Of a DNA stretch of 64,000 bases, positions 1 through 9,480 are shown one piece after another. The position numbers and the translations under genes are program-made. How positions within the stretch are numbered: position 1 is the stretch's first letter; every line of letters starts with the position of its first letter. The stretch lies in assembly GCF_943193205.1 (NCBI RefSeq), contig NZ_CALPDD010000001.1:124001-188000 (forward strand). The letters are read 5' to 3'. Below the pieces are notes generated by a model that was not told the DNA's origin, ran no database searches, and saw nothing but the letters and a program-made list of their open reading frames with translations. The stretch comes from Alistipes muris. Its GTDB lineage: Bacteria; Bacteroidota; Bacteroidia; Bacteroidales; Rikenellaceae.

Positions 1-674
1 CTGCCCTGCTGCGTCCAGTCTATGCGGCAGTCCTCCTTGAATATCTTCGGGGCGGGCCGCAGCGTCGATTCGTCGATGTGCTGCTGTTCGATGGGTGCGA
101 CGTCGCCCGCGGCGATGCGGTCCACCGTGTCGGTGACGAGCTTCGTCCCGGCGTGCATCAGTTTGTCGTAGAGCGTGCCCACGTTGTCGTCGGGCAGAAT
201 CGGCATCCGTTCCTGCGCGAGGATGGCCCCCTTGTCGATTTCGTGGTTGAGCAGAAAGGTCGTCACGCCCGTCTCCGTTTCGCCGTTCATGATGGCCCGG
301 TTGATGGGTGCCGCACCGCGGTATTGCGGCAGCAGCGACGCGTGGAGGTTGAACGTGCCCAGCCGGGGCAGCGCCCACACGCTTTCGGGCAGCATCCGGA
401 ACGCGATGACGATTCCCAGCTCGGGTTGCCAGGCCTGGAGCGCTTCGAGGAATTCGGGCGCGCGCAGTTTTTCGGGTTGCAGAATCGGCAGCCCCAGTTC
501 GCGGGCGGCGATCTTTACTTCGCTTTCGTGCAGTTTCTGTCCGCGTCCGGCGGGTTTGTCAGGCGTCGTCACCACCCCTACCACGTTGTAGCCTCCTTCG
601 ACCAGCGCCCTCAGCGACGGTACGGCGAATTCGGGCGTGCCCATGAAAACGATTCGTATCTGCTTGGAATCCAT
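1..674 (-). CDS. fmt: Methionyl-tRNA formyltransferase, C-terminus cut by the window edge
   Basis: Formylates the amino group of Met-tRNAfMet, using 10-formyl-THF, so that translation can start. The minus-strand frame opens with MDSKQIRIVFMGTPEFAVPS and shows the formyltransferase core: TPDKPAGRGQ near residues 38-47, then FNLHASLLPQYRGAAP near 108-123, with the family's catalytic Asn109 and His111 and a matching Asp near 147. About 224 codons are present. The C-terminal OB-fold domain lies beyond base 1. The ATG at 672-674 is one base after the ribBA stop, so it is the last visible gene of the permease-lptG-ribBA-fmt operon. Identity is secure. Confidence 0.95.
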   Translation of the reverse strand, partial: MDSKQIRIVFMGTPEFAVPSLRALVEGGYNVVGVVTTPDKPAGRGQKLHESEVKIAARELGLPILQPEKLRAPEFLEALQAWQPELGIVIAFRMLPESVWALPRLGTFNLHASLLPQYRGAAPINRAIMNGETETGVTTFLLNHEIDKGAILAQERMPILPDDNVGTLYDKLMHAGTKLVTDTVDRIAAGDVAPIEQQHIDESTLRPAPKIFKEDCRIDWTQQG

Positions 675-675
675 G

Positions 676-1899
676 TTATTTCTTGTTGAGCCCCAGCGTG
701 TGCTGCATGCGCTCCTGCTTGGTCTCCAGATAGTGTTCGTTGTACTTGTTGGGCGCGATGACGATGGGTACGATTTCGTCGATTTGGAGCCCGTAGCCCT
801 CCAGCCCGGCCCGCTTGAGGGGGTTGTTGGTCATCAGCCGCATGCGCCGGATGCCCAGCTCGCGGATGATGCTCGCCCCCACGCCGTAGTCGCGCTCGTC
901 GGCCTTGAAGCCCAGGCGCAGATTGGCGTCGACGGTGTCGAGCCCCTCGTCCTGGAGTTTGTAGGCGTGAATCTTGTTGCACAGGCCGATGCCGCGCCCC
1001 TCCTGGTTGAGATAGACGATGGCTCCCTTGCCCTCCTTGTCGATCATCTGCATGGCCCGGTGGAGCTGGTCGCCGCAGTCGCAGCGGTAGGAGCCGAAGA
1101 TGTCGCCCGTGGCGCACGACGAATGGACGCGGATAAGGACCGGTTCATCGTCGGCCCATTCGCCCTTGGTCAGCGCCACGTGCTCCACGCCGTTGGATTT
1201 CTGGCGGAACGGCGTAATCTTGAAGTCGCCCCACTCGGTGGGCAGCGGTACGGTGACCCCTTTTTCGATGAGCGATTCTTCGCGCAGACGGTAAGCGATA
1301 AGCGAAGCTATCGAGATGATTTTCAGCCCGAATTTCCGGGCGATTTCGCGCAGCTGCGGCATCCGTGCCATGGAGCCGTCCTCGTTCATGATTTCGATAA
1401 GCGCTCCGGCGGGTTGCAGGCCGGCCAGCCGTGCCAGGTCGACGGCCGCTTCGGTGTGGCCCGGACGGCGCAGCACCCCTTTCTCGCGGGCCCGCAGCGG
1501 ATTGATATGGCCCGGACGGCCCAGGTCGGCGGGACGCGTGGCGGGGTCGGCAAGCGCGCGGATGGTAGCGGCGCGGTCGTGGATCGACACGCCCGTGGTG
1601 CAGCCGCCGCCCAGGAGGTCGACCGTCACGGTGAACGGCGTGCCCAAGAGCGAGGTGTTGTTCTCCTCCATCATGTTGAGCCCCAACTGCTCGCACCGCT
1701 CCTCGCTCAACGGGGCGCACAGCACGCCGCGTCCCTCCTTGAGCATGAAGTTGACGATTTCGGGCGTGATTTTTTCGGCCGCCACGATGAAGTCGCCTTC
1801 GTTCTCGCGGTCCTCGTCGTCGACGACTATGACGACCTTGCCCGCGCGGAAGTCGTCGATGACCTCCTCTACGCTATTGAGCGTCGTTTGGTTTGCCAT
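676..1899 (-). CDS. ribBA: Bifunctional 3,4-dihydroxy-2-butanone-4-phosphate synthase / GTP cyclohydrolase II
   Basis: Makes both precursors of riboflavin: the C4 unit from ribulose 5-phosphate and the pyrimidine precursor from GTP. The 407 aa match the usual fusion length. The N-terminal RibB domain (about 1-205) carries [10 protein letters not shown] at 27-36 and the HDRA/GHINPLR region near 107-135. The C-terminal RibA domain (about 210-400) has the three zinc cysteines at 262, 273 and 275 ([19 protein letters not shown]) and NQEGRGIGL near 298-306. Its first 26 bases overlap the end of lptG, and fmt starts one base after its stop. I saw no FMN riboswitch in front of it. Another riboflavin-type gene lies at 59479. 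Confidence 0.97.
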   Translation of the reverse strand: MANQTTLNSVEEVIDDFRAGKVVIVVDDEDRENEGDFIVAAEKITPEIVNFMLKEGRGVLCAPLSEERCEQLGLNMMEENNTSLLGTPFTVTVDLLGGGCTTGVSIHDRAATIRALADPATRPADLGRPGHINPLRAREKGVLRRPGHTEAAVDLARLAGLQPAGALIEIMNEDGSMARMPQLREIARKFGLKIISIASLIAYRLREESLIEKGVTVPLPTEWGDFKITPFRQKSNGVEHVALTKGEWADDEPVLIRVHSSCATGDIFGSYRCDCGDQLHRAMQMIDKEGKGAIVYLNQEGRGIGLCNKIHAYKLQDEGLDTVDANLRLGFKADERDYGVGASIIRELGIRRMRLMTNNPLKRAGLEGYGLQIDEIVPIVIAPNKYNEHYLETKQERMQHTLGLNKK

Positions 1900-3376
1900 G
1901 AAGTTTGAATTTTATCGCGTTCTTGAATTTCAGCAGCCGCGGCTCCGCCTTCTCGCGCAGCGCCTTGAACTTGCCCGCGTACCAGTCGGTGTCGAGCAAA
2001 GCCGAATCGTTGGTAGCCTTGTAGGTCAGATAGACGGCTATGGGGGTGAGGATGAACGATGAGATCCACATGCCCCACACGGCTTCCCAGTTGCCCTCCT
2101 TGACCTGTTTTTCGCCCGAAAGGCTGATGATGTAGTAGACCACGAAGAAGATGACCGACACCACCACCGGAAGTCCCAGTCCGCCCTTGCGGATGATGGC
2201 GCCGAGCGGTGCGCCGATGAGGAAGAAGATGATGATCGACGCGGGCAGCGACACCTTTTTGTGCCACTCCACTTTCGAGCGGTAAAGCTGGCTGAGCGTC
2301 TGCTTGGCCGTCGTCTCGTCGAACGAGAACATGTTGCGCGAGTTCTTGGCCAGCGACCGCGCCTGGCTCCAGATGCGCTCCTTTTCGCGCAGGGGCAGCC
2401 GGGCGATGGAGTCGGCGGTCTGCATGTCGCGGAAGCCGCGCTTGTCGATGCGCAGGCTGTCGGGAAGCGGCAGGACGCTGTGGTCGCGGACGAAAATCTG
2501 TTCCTTGAGCAAGGGTTCGTAGGAGCTGGTCGTGGCGGCGTTGACCTTGATTTCGAGCGAGTCGATGTCGTTTTGCAGCTCGTTGATGTTCTTCGTCTGG
2601 CTGTTGGATATGTTGTTGTCGCTGCGTTCCATGACGAAGCCGTCCATCGGAATCTCCTGCTTCTGAAGGTCGAACGTATGGTGGCGCAGGGCGCTCTTGG
2701 TGTACCACTGGCCGTTGCGGGTCTGCTCGTAGGTCTCGCCGTTGTAGAGGGTTACGAGCAGCGAGCGGCGGTCGTCCGAGAGGCGGATGTAGCCCGAATC
2801 GGCCACGATGGTGTTCATGTTGCCGCGGTTGGTCGGGCGGTTGTCGTAGATGAGCACGTCGTAGAGCAGGTGGGTGTCGGGGTCCTGGTGGCCTACGCGG
2901 ATGGACATGTCGTCCAGTCCGTTGAAGAAGAGCCCGTCGCGGAATTCGAGCGTCTGGCGCTGCTGGCGGATGTCGGAGATGATGCTGTACATCTTCTTGT
3001 TGGCGTAGGGCACCAGGTTGTTGCCGATGAAGAAGCTCCCCACGGCAATCAGACTGACGAAGATGAGCAGCGGCTGGGTGATGCGCACGAGCGAGAGCCC
3101 GGCGGACTTCATGGCCAGCAGTTCGTAGTTCTCGCCCAGGTTGCCCATCGTCATGATGGCGGCCAGCAGCACGGCCAGCGGCAGCCCCAGCGGCAGCATG
3201 TTGGCCATGGCGTAGGTCATCAGCTCGATGACGATGCCGGCGCTCAGCCCCTTGCCCACCAGCTCGTCGATGTAGCGCCACACGAAGTTCATCATCAGCA
3301 CGAACATGACGATGAAGAACGTGAGGATCATCGGCCCGAGGTAGGCTTTCAGAACGAGTTTGTGGATGGTTTTCAT
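1874..3376 (-). CDS. lptG: LptF/LptG family LPS-export permease
   Basis: Inner-membrane permease of the YjgP/YjgQ family, which moves lipopolysaccharide from the inner membrane to the Lpt bridge. The 500-aa protein starts [16 protein letters not shown]. It has about three N-terminal membrane helices (to about residue 100), a long periplasmic part, and three C-terminal helices containing the family-typical [17 protein letters not shown]. The open frame extends much further upstream, but the ATG at 3374-3376 is the one coupled by an ATGA overlap to the preceding permease stop. Its end overlaps ribBA by 26 bases. Whether it is the LptF or LptG homologue cannot be told from sequence alone. Confidence 0.88.
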   Translation of the reverse strand: MKTIHKLVLKAYLGPMILTFFIVMFVLMMNFVWRYIDELVGKGLSAGIVIELMTYAMANMLPLGLPLAVLLAAIMTMGNLGENYELLAMKSAGLSLVRITQPLLIFVSLIAVGSFFIGNNLVPYANKKMYSIISDIRQQRQTLEFRDGLFFNGLDDMSIRVGHQDPDTHLLYDVLIYDNRPTNRGNMNTIVADSGYIRLSDDRRSLLVTLYNGETYEQTRNGQWYTKSALRHHTFDLQKQEIPMDGFVMERSDNNISNSQTKNINELQNDIDSLEIKVNAATTSSYEPLLKEQIFVRDHSVLPLPDSLRIDKRGFRDMQTADSIARLPLREKERIWSQARSLAKNSRNMFSFDETTAKQTLSQLYRSKVEWHKKVSLPASIIIFFLIGAPLGAIIRKGGLGLPVVVSVIFFVVYYIISLSGEKQVKEGNWEAVWGMWISSFILTPIAVYLTYKATNDSALLDTDWYAGKFKALREKAEPRLLKFKNAIKFKLHGKPNDAQ

Positions 3377-4206
3377 GCGGCCGTTACCGTTTTTCTGCGA
3401 CGCAAAGTTAGCAGTTTTACCGCAACGAGCGTCAGGGTGAGCGTAAATATGATGGCCGCGCCGGGCGGGACTTCGAGGTGGTAGCTGGCGGCGAGCCCGG
3501 CGACGTTGCCGGCCACGGCGACGACGGGGGCCCACAGGGTCAGCGTGCGGTAGGAACGCGAAAAGGCGTTGACGATGACCACGGGCAGCGTGAGCAGCGA
3601 AATGAGCAGCACGATGCCCATGATGCGTATGGAGAGTACGATGGTCACGGCCACGAGGGCGGCCGTCAGGTAAGAAATCGTGCGGGTGCGGATGCCGCGG
3701 CTGCGGGCGAATTCGCGGTCGAAAGCCACGTACATGACGGGCCGGAGCCACAGTGCCGCGCCGATAAGCAGCAGGAATGTGAGCACGGCCAGTCCGGCCA
3801 CGTCGCCGCGCGTGACGGTGATGATGCTTCCGAAGAGGTAGGCCGACAGGTCGCCCGACGTGTAGCCCGGCCGCAGGCTCATGAAGAGCGCTCCGACGGC
3901 CATGCCGACCGACCAGATGATGCCGATGGCCGAATCCTCGCGGATGCGGCCGCGGCTTCCGGCCCACTCGATGCCCAAGGCCGAGAGTACGGCGAAAAGC
4001 ATGGCGCCTGCGATGGGGTCGGTGCCTGAGTAGAACGCGATGCCCAGCCCGCCGAACGAGGCGTGGGTGATGCCTCCGGCGAGGAAGACCATCCGCCGGC
4101 ACACGACGTAGGTGCCTGCTATCCCGCAGGTTATGCCCGAGAGGATGCAGGCCGCCAGCGCGTTGGACAGATAGCCGTATTGGAAGAGGTCGCCGAAGAA
4201 TTCCAT
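3373..4206 (-). CDS. Metal ABC transporter permease (ZnuB/MntB type)
   Basis: A 277-aa polytopic membrane protein of the ABC-3 family, which imports zinc, manganese or iron. It opens with MEFFGDLFQYGYLSNALAAC and contains the conserved stretch CGIAGTYVVCRRMVFLAGGI followed by THASFGGLGIAF, typical of ZnuB. About eight hydrophobic helices follow, ending in the basic tail LTLRRRKT. Its TGA overlaps the lptG ATG by four bases, so the two are translationally coupled. The ATPase and binding-protein partners are not in this window, so the metal cannot be assigned. A plausible -7 box lies about 20 bases upstream on the minus strand. Confidence 0.88.
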   Translation of the reverse strand: MEFFGDLFQYGYLSNALAACILSGITCGIAGTYVVCRRMVFLAGGITHASFGGLGIAFYSGTDPIAGAMLFAVLSALGIEWAGSRGRIREDSAIGIIWSVGMAVGALFMSLRPGYTSGDLSAYLFGSIITVTRGDVAGLAVLTFLLLIGAALWLRPVMYVAFDREFARSRGIRTRTISYLTAALVAVTIVLSIRIMGIVLLISLLTLPVVIVNAFSRSYRTLTLWAPVVAVAGNVAGLAASYHLEVPPGAAIIFTLTLTLVAVKLLTLRRRKTVTAA

Positions 4207-4227
4207 ACCGTGTTAGCCGAATGCGCG

Positions 4228-4235
4228 CAAATTTA
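4228..4235 (-). promoter_or_regulatory. Bacteroidota -7 element upstream of the metal permease operon
   Basis: The minus strand reads TAAATTTG, a match to TAnnTTTG, 21 bases before the ATG at 4206. A good -33 TTTG is not evident at the usual spacing. It lies in the 99-base divergent gap to mtaB. Confidence 0.5.
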
Positions 4236-4305
4236 CGCTTTTTTCCGGGAAATGCCGCTTTTTTCCGGCCGCTTTTCGTAATTTCGCAACCGTAAATATC
4301 CCGTT

Positions 4306-5604
4306 ATGTCACCTCGCAAAGTCAATTTCCATACCTTAGGCTGCAAACTCAACTTTTCGGAGACCTCGACGCTGGCCCGCGAGTTCGCGCGCGGCGGTTT
4401 CGAGCGCGTGGCGGCGGACGCTCCGGCCGACATCTGCGTGATAAACAGCTGTTCGGTGACCGAACACGCCGACAAGAAATGCCGCAATCTGATTCGCAAG
4501 CTCCACCGCCGCAACCCGCAGGCCATCATTGCCGTGACGGGGTGCTACGCGCAGCTCAAGCCGCAGGAAATCGCCGCCATCGAGGGGGTGGACCTGGTGC
4601 TGAGCAACAACGACAAGGGCGAGCTGTACCGCCGGGTCGCCGCGCTCGGGGGCAAGTGCCGGGCACAGGTTTTCAGCTGCGACACAGATTCGCTGACCTC
4701 GTTCTTCGCGGCCTTTTCGAGCGGCGACCGCACGCGGGCTTTTCTGAAAGTCCAGGACGGCTGCGACTACTGCTGTTCCTACTGCACGATCCACTACGCC
4801 CGCGGAGCGAGCCGCAACATGCCCATCGCCGACCTGGTCGACGAAGCGCGGCAGATAGCGGCGGCGGGCCAGCGCGAGATCGTCATCACGGGGGTCAACA
4901 CGGGCGATTTCGGCCGCACGACGGGCGAGAAGTTCATCGACCTGCTGCGGGCGCTCGACGCCGTGGAGGGGATCGACCGCTACCGCATTTCGTCCATCGA
5001 GCCCAACTTGCTGACCGACGAAATCATCGCGTTCTGCGCCTCGTCGCCCAAGTTCCAGCACCATTTCCACATCCCGCTGCAAAGCGGCTCGGACCGCATA
5101 CTGGGGCTGATGCGCCGCCGCTACACCACGGCCCGGTTTGCCGAGCGGGTGGCGGCCGTGCGGCGTGCGATGCCCGATGCGTTCATCGGAATCGACGTCA
5201 TCGTGGGATTCCCGGGCGAAACGGAAGCCGACTTCCGGTCGACCTACGACTTTCTGGCCGGACTGCAACCTGCGTTCCTGCATATTTTCCCCTTTTCGGA
5301 ACGTGCGGGCACTCCGGCAGTGGATTTGCCGGACAAGGTGCAGGCATCGGTGGCGACGCGGCGTGCGGGCGAACTGGAAGAGCTGTGCGAACGGCTGCAC
5401 GGCGAATTCTGCGCCCGCGGCACGGGGACCGAAGCCGAAGTGTTGTTCGAGAGCACGATGCGCGGCGGGCTGATGTTCGGCTACACGGGCGAATACCGCC
5501 GCGTGAAAGCCCCCTACGACCCTGCGCGCATCAACGCCGTGTGCCGGGTCCGGCTGGGCGCGATGGACGATTCGCACGATTTGTGGGGAGAAATCCGGGA
5601 ATAA
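4306..5604 (+). CDS. mtaB: tRNA t6A37 methylthiotransferase, MtaB type
   Basis: Radical-SAM enzyme that adds a methylthio group to t6A37 in tRNAs reading ANN codons. The 432-aa protein opens MSPRKVNFHTLGCKLN. The N-terminal UPF0004 domain supplies cluster cysteines at 13, 49 and 80. The radical-SAM motif CDYCCSYC gives C153, C157 and C160 (CxxxCxxC). A TRAM-like C-terminal portion follows. LGCKLN rather than LGCQMN favours MtaB over MiaB or RimO. It is transcribed divergently from the metal permease operon. A near-consensus TAATTTCG lies about 20 bases before the start. The next gene begins 43 bases after its stop with its own -7 element. Confidence 0.9.
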   Translation: MSPRKVNFHTLGCKLNFSETSTLAREFARGGFERVAADAPADICVINSCSVTEHADKKCRNLIRKLHRRNPQAIIAVTGCYAQLKPQEIAAIEGVDLVLSNNDKGELYRRVAALGGKCRAQVFSCDTDSLTSFFAAFSSGDRTRAFLKVQDGCDYCCSYCTIHYARGASRNMPIADLVDEARQIAAAGQREIVITGVNTGDFGRTTGEKFIDLLRALDAVEGIDRYRISSIEPNLLTDEIIAFCASSPKFQHHFHIPLQSGSDRILGLMRRRYTTARFAERVAAVRRAMPDAFIGIDVIVGFPGETEADFRSTYDFLAGLQPAFLHIFPFSERAGTPAVDLPDKVQASVATRRAGELEELCERLHGEFCARGTGTEAEVLFESTMRGGLMFGYTGEYRRVKAPYDPARINAVCRVRLGAMDDSHDLWGEIRE

Positions 5605-5608
5605 TAAG

Positions 5609-5616
5609 TATATTTG
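5609..5616 (+). promoter_or_regulatory. -7 element TATATTTG before the sensor-like gene
   Basis: TATATTTG lies just after the mtaB stop and 31 bases before the ATG at 5647. It argues against using the in-frame TTG at 5614 as a start, because that codon lies inside the promoter. A TTTG at 5580-5583 is slightly too far for an ideal -33 element. Confidence 0.5.
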
Positions 5617-5646
5617 CAGGCTTATACAATAATTAGAGAAAGCTAT

Positions 5647-6441
5647 ATGACGGGTATGCGCAGAAGGGTGACGATCGGATTCCTGAGTATCGTCTGCCTG
5701 CTCTTCTTTTCGGGGATGGTCTCGCTGGTGGAACTGAGCCGCCTGAGCCGCGACACGGACGGCATATTGCGGACCAACCAGCGCAACATCGAGTTGGCGA
5801 AGACGATGCTCGACGCGGCGCACGGCCACAACGTGGCGCTTATCCGGCTGGCGGTGTTCGGCGAACGGCAGTATGACAGCCTGTGCATGGCCAGCCTCGA
5901 ACGGCTCGAAAGCAGCTTGCAGGCGGCCCAGCACGAAGCGCTGGAAAAATCGTTTCTCGATTCGCTGGCCTTTGCGGCGACCGAACTGCGCCTGCTGACG
6001 GACAACTATCTGGCGTTCGGCGTGTCGGAACGCCCTGCGTCGAAACCCGCGGCGGCAGGCTACGCCGACCCGGTGGGAGCCCGGTGGTACAACGACCAGT
6101 ACGAAGCGGTCTACGAACGGCTCACGGCGGCTATCAAGAGTTACATGACCTCGACGCAGAGTTCGCTGGCCCCCCGCACCGAGCAGATGAAGAAGAACGC
6201 CTACCGCGCGGTGACGCCGGTGCTGATCTCGCTGTCGGTGATGATAGCCATCGTGCTGATGCTCTTTTACTTCATGTCGATATACTGCGTCAATCCCATC
6301 GTCCAGATGAACAAGGGGCTGGGCGACTGGCTGACGTTCCGGGTGCCGTTTGCGGTGAAGGGCGACCTGAAGGACGAGGTGCTCGAACTCCGTGAGAAAA
6401 TCGACGCGCTGATAGCGCTTCTGAAGCAGAACAAAGCGTAG
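5647..6441 (+). CDS. Two-TM protein with four-helix-bundle and HAMP-like region, no output domain
   Basis: 264 aa from the ATG at 5647. One membrane helix is near residues 8-30 (ending in GMVSLVELSRLS), then comes a long helical extracytoplasmic region of about 160 residues. A second helix sits near 195-215 (VLISLSVMIAIVLMLFYFM), followed by a short cytoplasmic tail that begins VNPIVQMNKGL, resembling a HAMP segment. The layout matches the sensory half of methyl-accepting or histidine-kinase receptors, but no kinase, methylation or cyclase domain follows. trkH begins seven bases after its stop, so it is probably co-transcribed with potassium uptake. A role in sensing for TrkH is only inferred. 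Confidence 0.6.
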   Translation: MTGMRRRVTIGFLSIVCLLFFSGMVSLVELSRLSRDTDGILRTNQRNIELAKTMLDAAHGHNVALIRLAVFGERQYDSLCMASLERLESSLQAAQHEALEKSFLDSLAFAATELRLLTDNYLAFGVSERPASKPAAAGYADPVGARWYNDQYEAVYERLTAAIKSYMTSTQSSLAPRTEQMKKNAYRAVTPVLISLSVMIAIVLMLFYFMSIYCVNPIVQMNKGLGDWLTFRVPFAVKGDLKDEVLELREKIDALIALLKQNKA

Positions 6442-6448
6442 AGGGGCG

Positions 6449-7894
6449 ATGCGGGTAGATGTCGTAATGAGGTACGTAGGCATGGTGATGCTGTTCATCG
6501 CCGGGTTCATGCTGCTGTCGGCCGGCATTTCGTGGCTCGGCGGCATGGATTCGTCGTTCTATGCACTGCTTCTCGCGGCGTTGCTGACGGCGCTGCTGGG
6601 CGCTTTCCCGCTGATTTTCGTGGAGAAGAAAGAGCAGCTCACCAACAAGGAGGGGTTCTGCGTGGTGGTGGCTTCGTGGCTGGTGGCCTGCGTGGTCGGG
6701 ACCTTCCCCTATCTGATATGGGGCGGCGAATTCAGCCTCGTCAATGCGCTGTTCGAGAGCGTCTCGGGCTTCACGACGACGGGCGCCACCGTGCTGACCG
6801 ACATAGAGGTCCTGCCCCGCGGCATGCAGTTCTGGCGCATCTCGACGACGTGGATAGGCGGCATGGGCGTGGTGATGTTCGCGCTGGTAATCCTGCCCTC
6901 GATAGGCCGCAGCAAGATGACCCTTTCCAACATGGAGCTCTCGACGCTGGCCAAAGACAATTATCGCTACCGCACGCAAATCATCGTGCGCATCCTGCTG
7001 GTGGTCTACGTGGGACTGACGGTGCTCTCGTCGCTGTTGCTCAAGTTGGCGGGCATGGACTGGTTCGATGCGGTGTGCCACGGGATGTCGGCGTGCGCCA
7101 CGAGCGGATTCTCGACCCGCAACGCGAGCATCGCCTACTACAACAGCCCCTCGATAGACGCGATTCTGGTATTGGTCATGACGCTGGCCGGCATCCACTT
7201 CGGGCTGATATACGCCACCGTGACGGGCAAGCGCAACAACATATTCCGTTCGGAGGTGACCCGTTGGTACGTGGGTCTGCTGCTGGCGGGCGCGGCGGTC
7301 ATCGCCGTGACGCTCTATGCGGCGGGGCTCTACCCTACGTTCGGGACCTCGCTGCGCTATGCGCTGTTCCAGTTCGTGTCGCTGGTCTCGACCACGGGAT
7401 TCGCGACGGCCGACACCAATCTGTGGCCTCCGCTGGCGGTGGTGCTGCTCATTGCCGGTTCCATCGTGTGCGCGTCGGCGGGTTCGACGTCGGGCGGCAT
7501 CAAGATCAACCGCTTGGTGCTGGCGGTGAAGATGATGCGGGCGCGGCTCCGGCAGCAGCAGCACCCCAATGCGGTCCTGCGCATCCGGCTCGACGGCGTG
7601 GTGCAGGAGACCGAATTCCTGCACACGGTGATGACCTTTATCGTAGCCTACTTCATGCTCATAGCCGCCGGAACGGTCTTTGCGGCGCTCTGCGGCACCG
7701 ACCTGACCACGGCTTTCACGGGCTCGGTGGCGATGCTGGGCAACGTGGGGCCCGGATTCGGGCAGGTGGGTTCGATGAACACCTACGCCGAACTTCCGGC
7801 GGCCCTCAAACTCTTCGATTCGTTTCTGATGCTCTTCGGGCGTCTGGAGATATTCGGACTTATTCAGCTCTTTTTCATCAAATGGTGGCGATGA
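6449..7894 (+). CDS. trkH: Potassium uptake channel subunit TrkH/KtrB family
   Basis: 481-aa inner-membrane protein of the superfamily of K+ transporters. The four selectivity-filter loops are visible: SGFTTTGATV near 106-115, CATSGFSTRN near 216-225, VSTTGFATAD near 313-322, and GNVGPGFG near 431-438, each with the expected glycine. Eight or more hydrophobic helices surround them. The start at 6449 follows GAGGGGCG, one of the few Shine-Dalgarno-like sequences here. It overlaps the next gene by ATGA. The regulatory TrkA/KtrA subunit is not next to it, which leaves the partner unresolved. Confidence 0.93.
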   Translation: MRVDVVMRYVGMVMLFIAGFMLLSAGISWLGGMDSSFYALLLAALLTALLGAFPLIFVEKKEQLTNKEGFCVVVASWLVACVVGTFPYLIWGGEFSLVNALFESVSGFTTTGATVLTDIEVLPRGMQFWRISTTWIGGMGVVMFALVILPSIGRSKMTLSNMELSTLAKDNYRYRTQIIVRILLVVYVGLTVLSSLLLKLAGMDWFDAVCHGMSACATSGFSTRNASIAYYNSPSIDAILVLVMTLAGIHFGLIYATVTGKRNNIFRSEVTRWYVGLLLAGAAVIAVTLYAAGLYPTFGTSLRYALFQFVSLVSTTGFATADTNLWPPLAVVLLIAGSIVCASAGSTSGGIKINRLVLAVKMMRARLRQQQHPNAVLRIRLDGVVQETEFLHTVMTFIVAYFMLIAAGTVFAALCGTDLTTAFTGSVAMLGNVGPGFGQVGSMNTYAELPAALKLFDSFLMLFGRLEIFGLIQLFFIKWWR

Positions 7895-9432
7895 CCAAGT
7901 TATTGCGCAATATTGGCCTGCTCGGGGCGCTTTTGTTCGGAGCCGTGGGTACGGGTGCTTCGCAGCCTCCCGTCGAAGCCCGCATCGCGGGACTGGAGGG
8001 CAACGGCGAATACATGTCGCTGCTGGAAGAGGATGCCCGGCTGCAGGAGCGCGAGGATTCGGTGGGCCATGCGGTCGAGGGGCTGCGGCGGCGCCTGCGC
8101 GACGACCGCGAAGCCGACCGTGCGGCGCTGGCCGACGAAATATTGGAGCTGGAAAACCGCATTTTCGAGATACGCACGGCCAAAGGGCGGATCATCGACC
8201 GCATCAACACCATCGAACAGGAATGGGTGCTGGCCAATCTGAACAAGGCGACGGCCGAACCCGAACCCGCGGCGCCGCCCGCACCTGCCGTGCGGACGGA
8301 GGGGGTGCGCAACCTGACGGACAACCGCTGTTTCCGCGACGAACTGCCTGCGCAGGACTATGCCGCCTTGCAGCGGGCCCAGCAGCTCGAATGCCGGGCG
8401 GCCGAGTGGATGCGCCGCTACTGCGCCAACCATACGACCCTCGGCCAGCTGGCCGACGCCTACCGTGCGGCAACGGCCGAAGCCGAGGCGCTGGAAATCT
8501 ACGCCAGCTATCAGACGCTCGACGGGCTGAACCGCACGCTGGCCGATTCGCTGTCGGGGGCGTGGAACTACATTTTCGACAACAAGAGCTATGCCTACGA
8601 CTACATGCTCGACAAGCTGGGCCACACCGAACTGCTTGCCGTGCAGGAAGATGCTCTGGCCGAAATGGCCCGCACGTTTGCCGAACTGCAAGGCACCACG
8701 GCGTCGGACGAGGTGGTGGACTACGTACTGCGCAAGCAGGTGCTGGTGGACTACGAGGTGACGGTGGCCCATGTGCTGGGACTGGCCCGGGCGGCCGATT
8801 CGCTGCGCAATGTCTCCATGCAGCTCTGCACGGTCGACTACCGGCTGCCGCGGTGCGAGGTCGAAGAACGCTATTTCCTGGTCTACGACGACATTGCCTT
8901 TCCGTCGGTGTCGCCCTACGACACCCGCCACCCGATTCCCGAGTGCCGGATTTACTCGCGGGGAACGATTTACCGCATCCTGCTGGGCCGTTTCAGCACC
9001 AAACGCCCGGTGTCGACGTTCCGGGGGGCCGCGCCGCTGTCGTATCTGATCGACGGCGACGGCAAGTGGTGCTACTATGCGGGCGGATTCGCCACCCGCC
9101 GCGAAGCCGAGGAAGCGCAGGCCCGGCTGAAGAAACGCGGCTTTGCGCGGCCCGAAATCGTGGTGTGGCACGACGGTGAGTACCGCAACGTCTCGCTCGA
9201 CGGCGATGCGGCGGCGGAAACGTACCGGGTGGAAATCGCCGCCCCGGGGCCGCTGTCCGACGAAGTGAAGCAGGCCATCGCCCGCACGGCCCGCGGTGCG
9301 GGGCTGTCGCGCGCGGGGCAGAAATTCATCGTGGGGATGTTCGACGACCGGGCCGTGGCCGAACAGGTGGCCCAGGCCGTGCGGCGCGCCGACCCCGACC
9401 TGGAAATAAAAATTGCGGAAACGGCCGAATAA
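7891..9432 (+). CDS. Secreted protein with coiled coil and C-terminal SPOR-like repeats
   Basis: 513 aa if it starts at the ATG overlapping the trkH stop (ATGA, 7891-7894). The signal peptide is MTKLLRNIGLLGALLFGAVG, cleaved near GASQ. Residues about 30-110 are charged and heptad-like (LEEDARLQEREDSVGHAVEG), predicting a coiled coil. The middle is helical. The last 170 residues hold two SPOR-like units: YRILLGRFSTK with WCYYAGGFATRREAEEAQ, and FIVGMFDDRAVAEQVAQAV. SPOR domains bind denuded peptidoglycan at division sites, so an envelope role is likely. The frame stays open upstream within trkH, but that part is a shadow of trkH. Confidence 0.72.
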   Translation: MTKLLRNIGLLGALLFGAVGTGASQPPVEARIAGLEGNGEYMSLLEEDARLQEREDSVGHAVEGLRRRLRDDREADRAALADEILELENRIFEIRTAKGRIIDRINTIEQEWVLANLNKATAEPEPAAPPAPAVRTEGVRNLTDNRCFRDELPAQDYAALQRAQQLECRAAEWMRRYCANHTTLGQLADAYRAATAEAEALEIYASYQTLDGLNRTLADSLSGAWNYIFDNKSYAYDYMLDKLGHTELLAVQEDALAEMARTFAELQGTTASDEVVDYVLRKQVLVDYEVTVAHVLGLARAADSLRNVSMQLCTVDYRLPRCEVEERYFLVYDDIAFPSVSPYDTRHPIPECRIYSRGTIYRILLGRFSTKRPVSTFRGAAPLSYLIDGDGKWCYYAGGFATRREAEEAQARLKKRGFARPEIVVWHDGEYRNVSLDGDAAAETYRVEIAAPGPLSDEVKQAIARTARGAGLSRAGQKFIVGMFDDRAVAEQVAQAVRRADPDLEIKIAETAE

Positions 9433-9446
9433 CCGGAAAATTTCGC

Positions 9447-9454
9447 TACCTTTA
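9447..9454 (+). promoter_or_regulatory. Possible -7 element before nfeD/floA
   Basis: TACCTTTA departs at the last base from TAnnTTTG. It lies 26 bases before the nfeD-like ATG in a 48-base gap. Confidence 0.35.
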
Positions 9455-9480
9455 TAACGTATTCATCAAAACCTGCGGTT

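Noticed and set aside
676..2100. FMN riboswitch for ribBA
   Set aside because: ribBA overlaps lptG with no leader, so there is no room for one.
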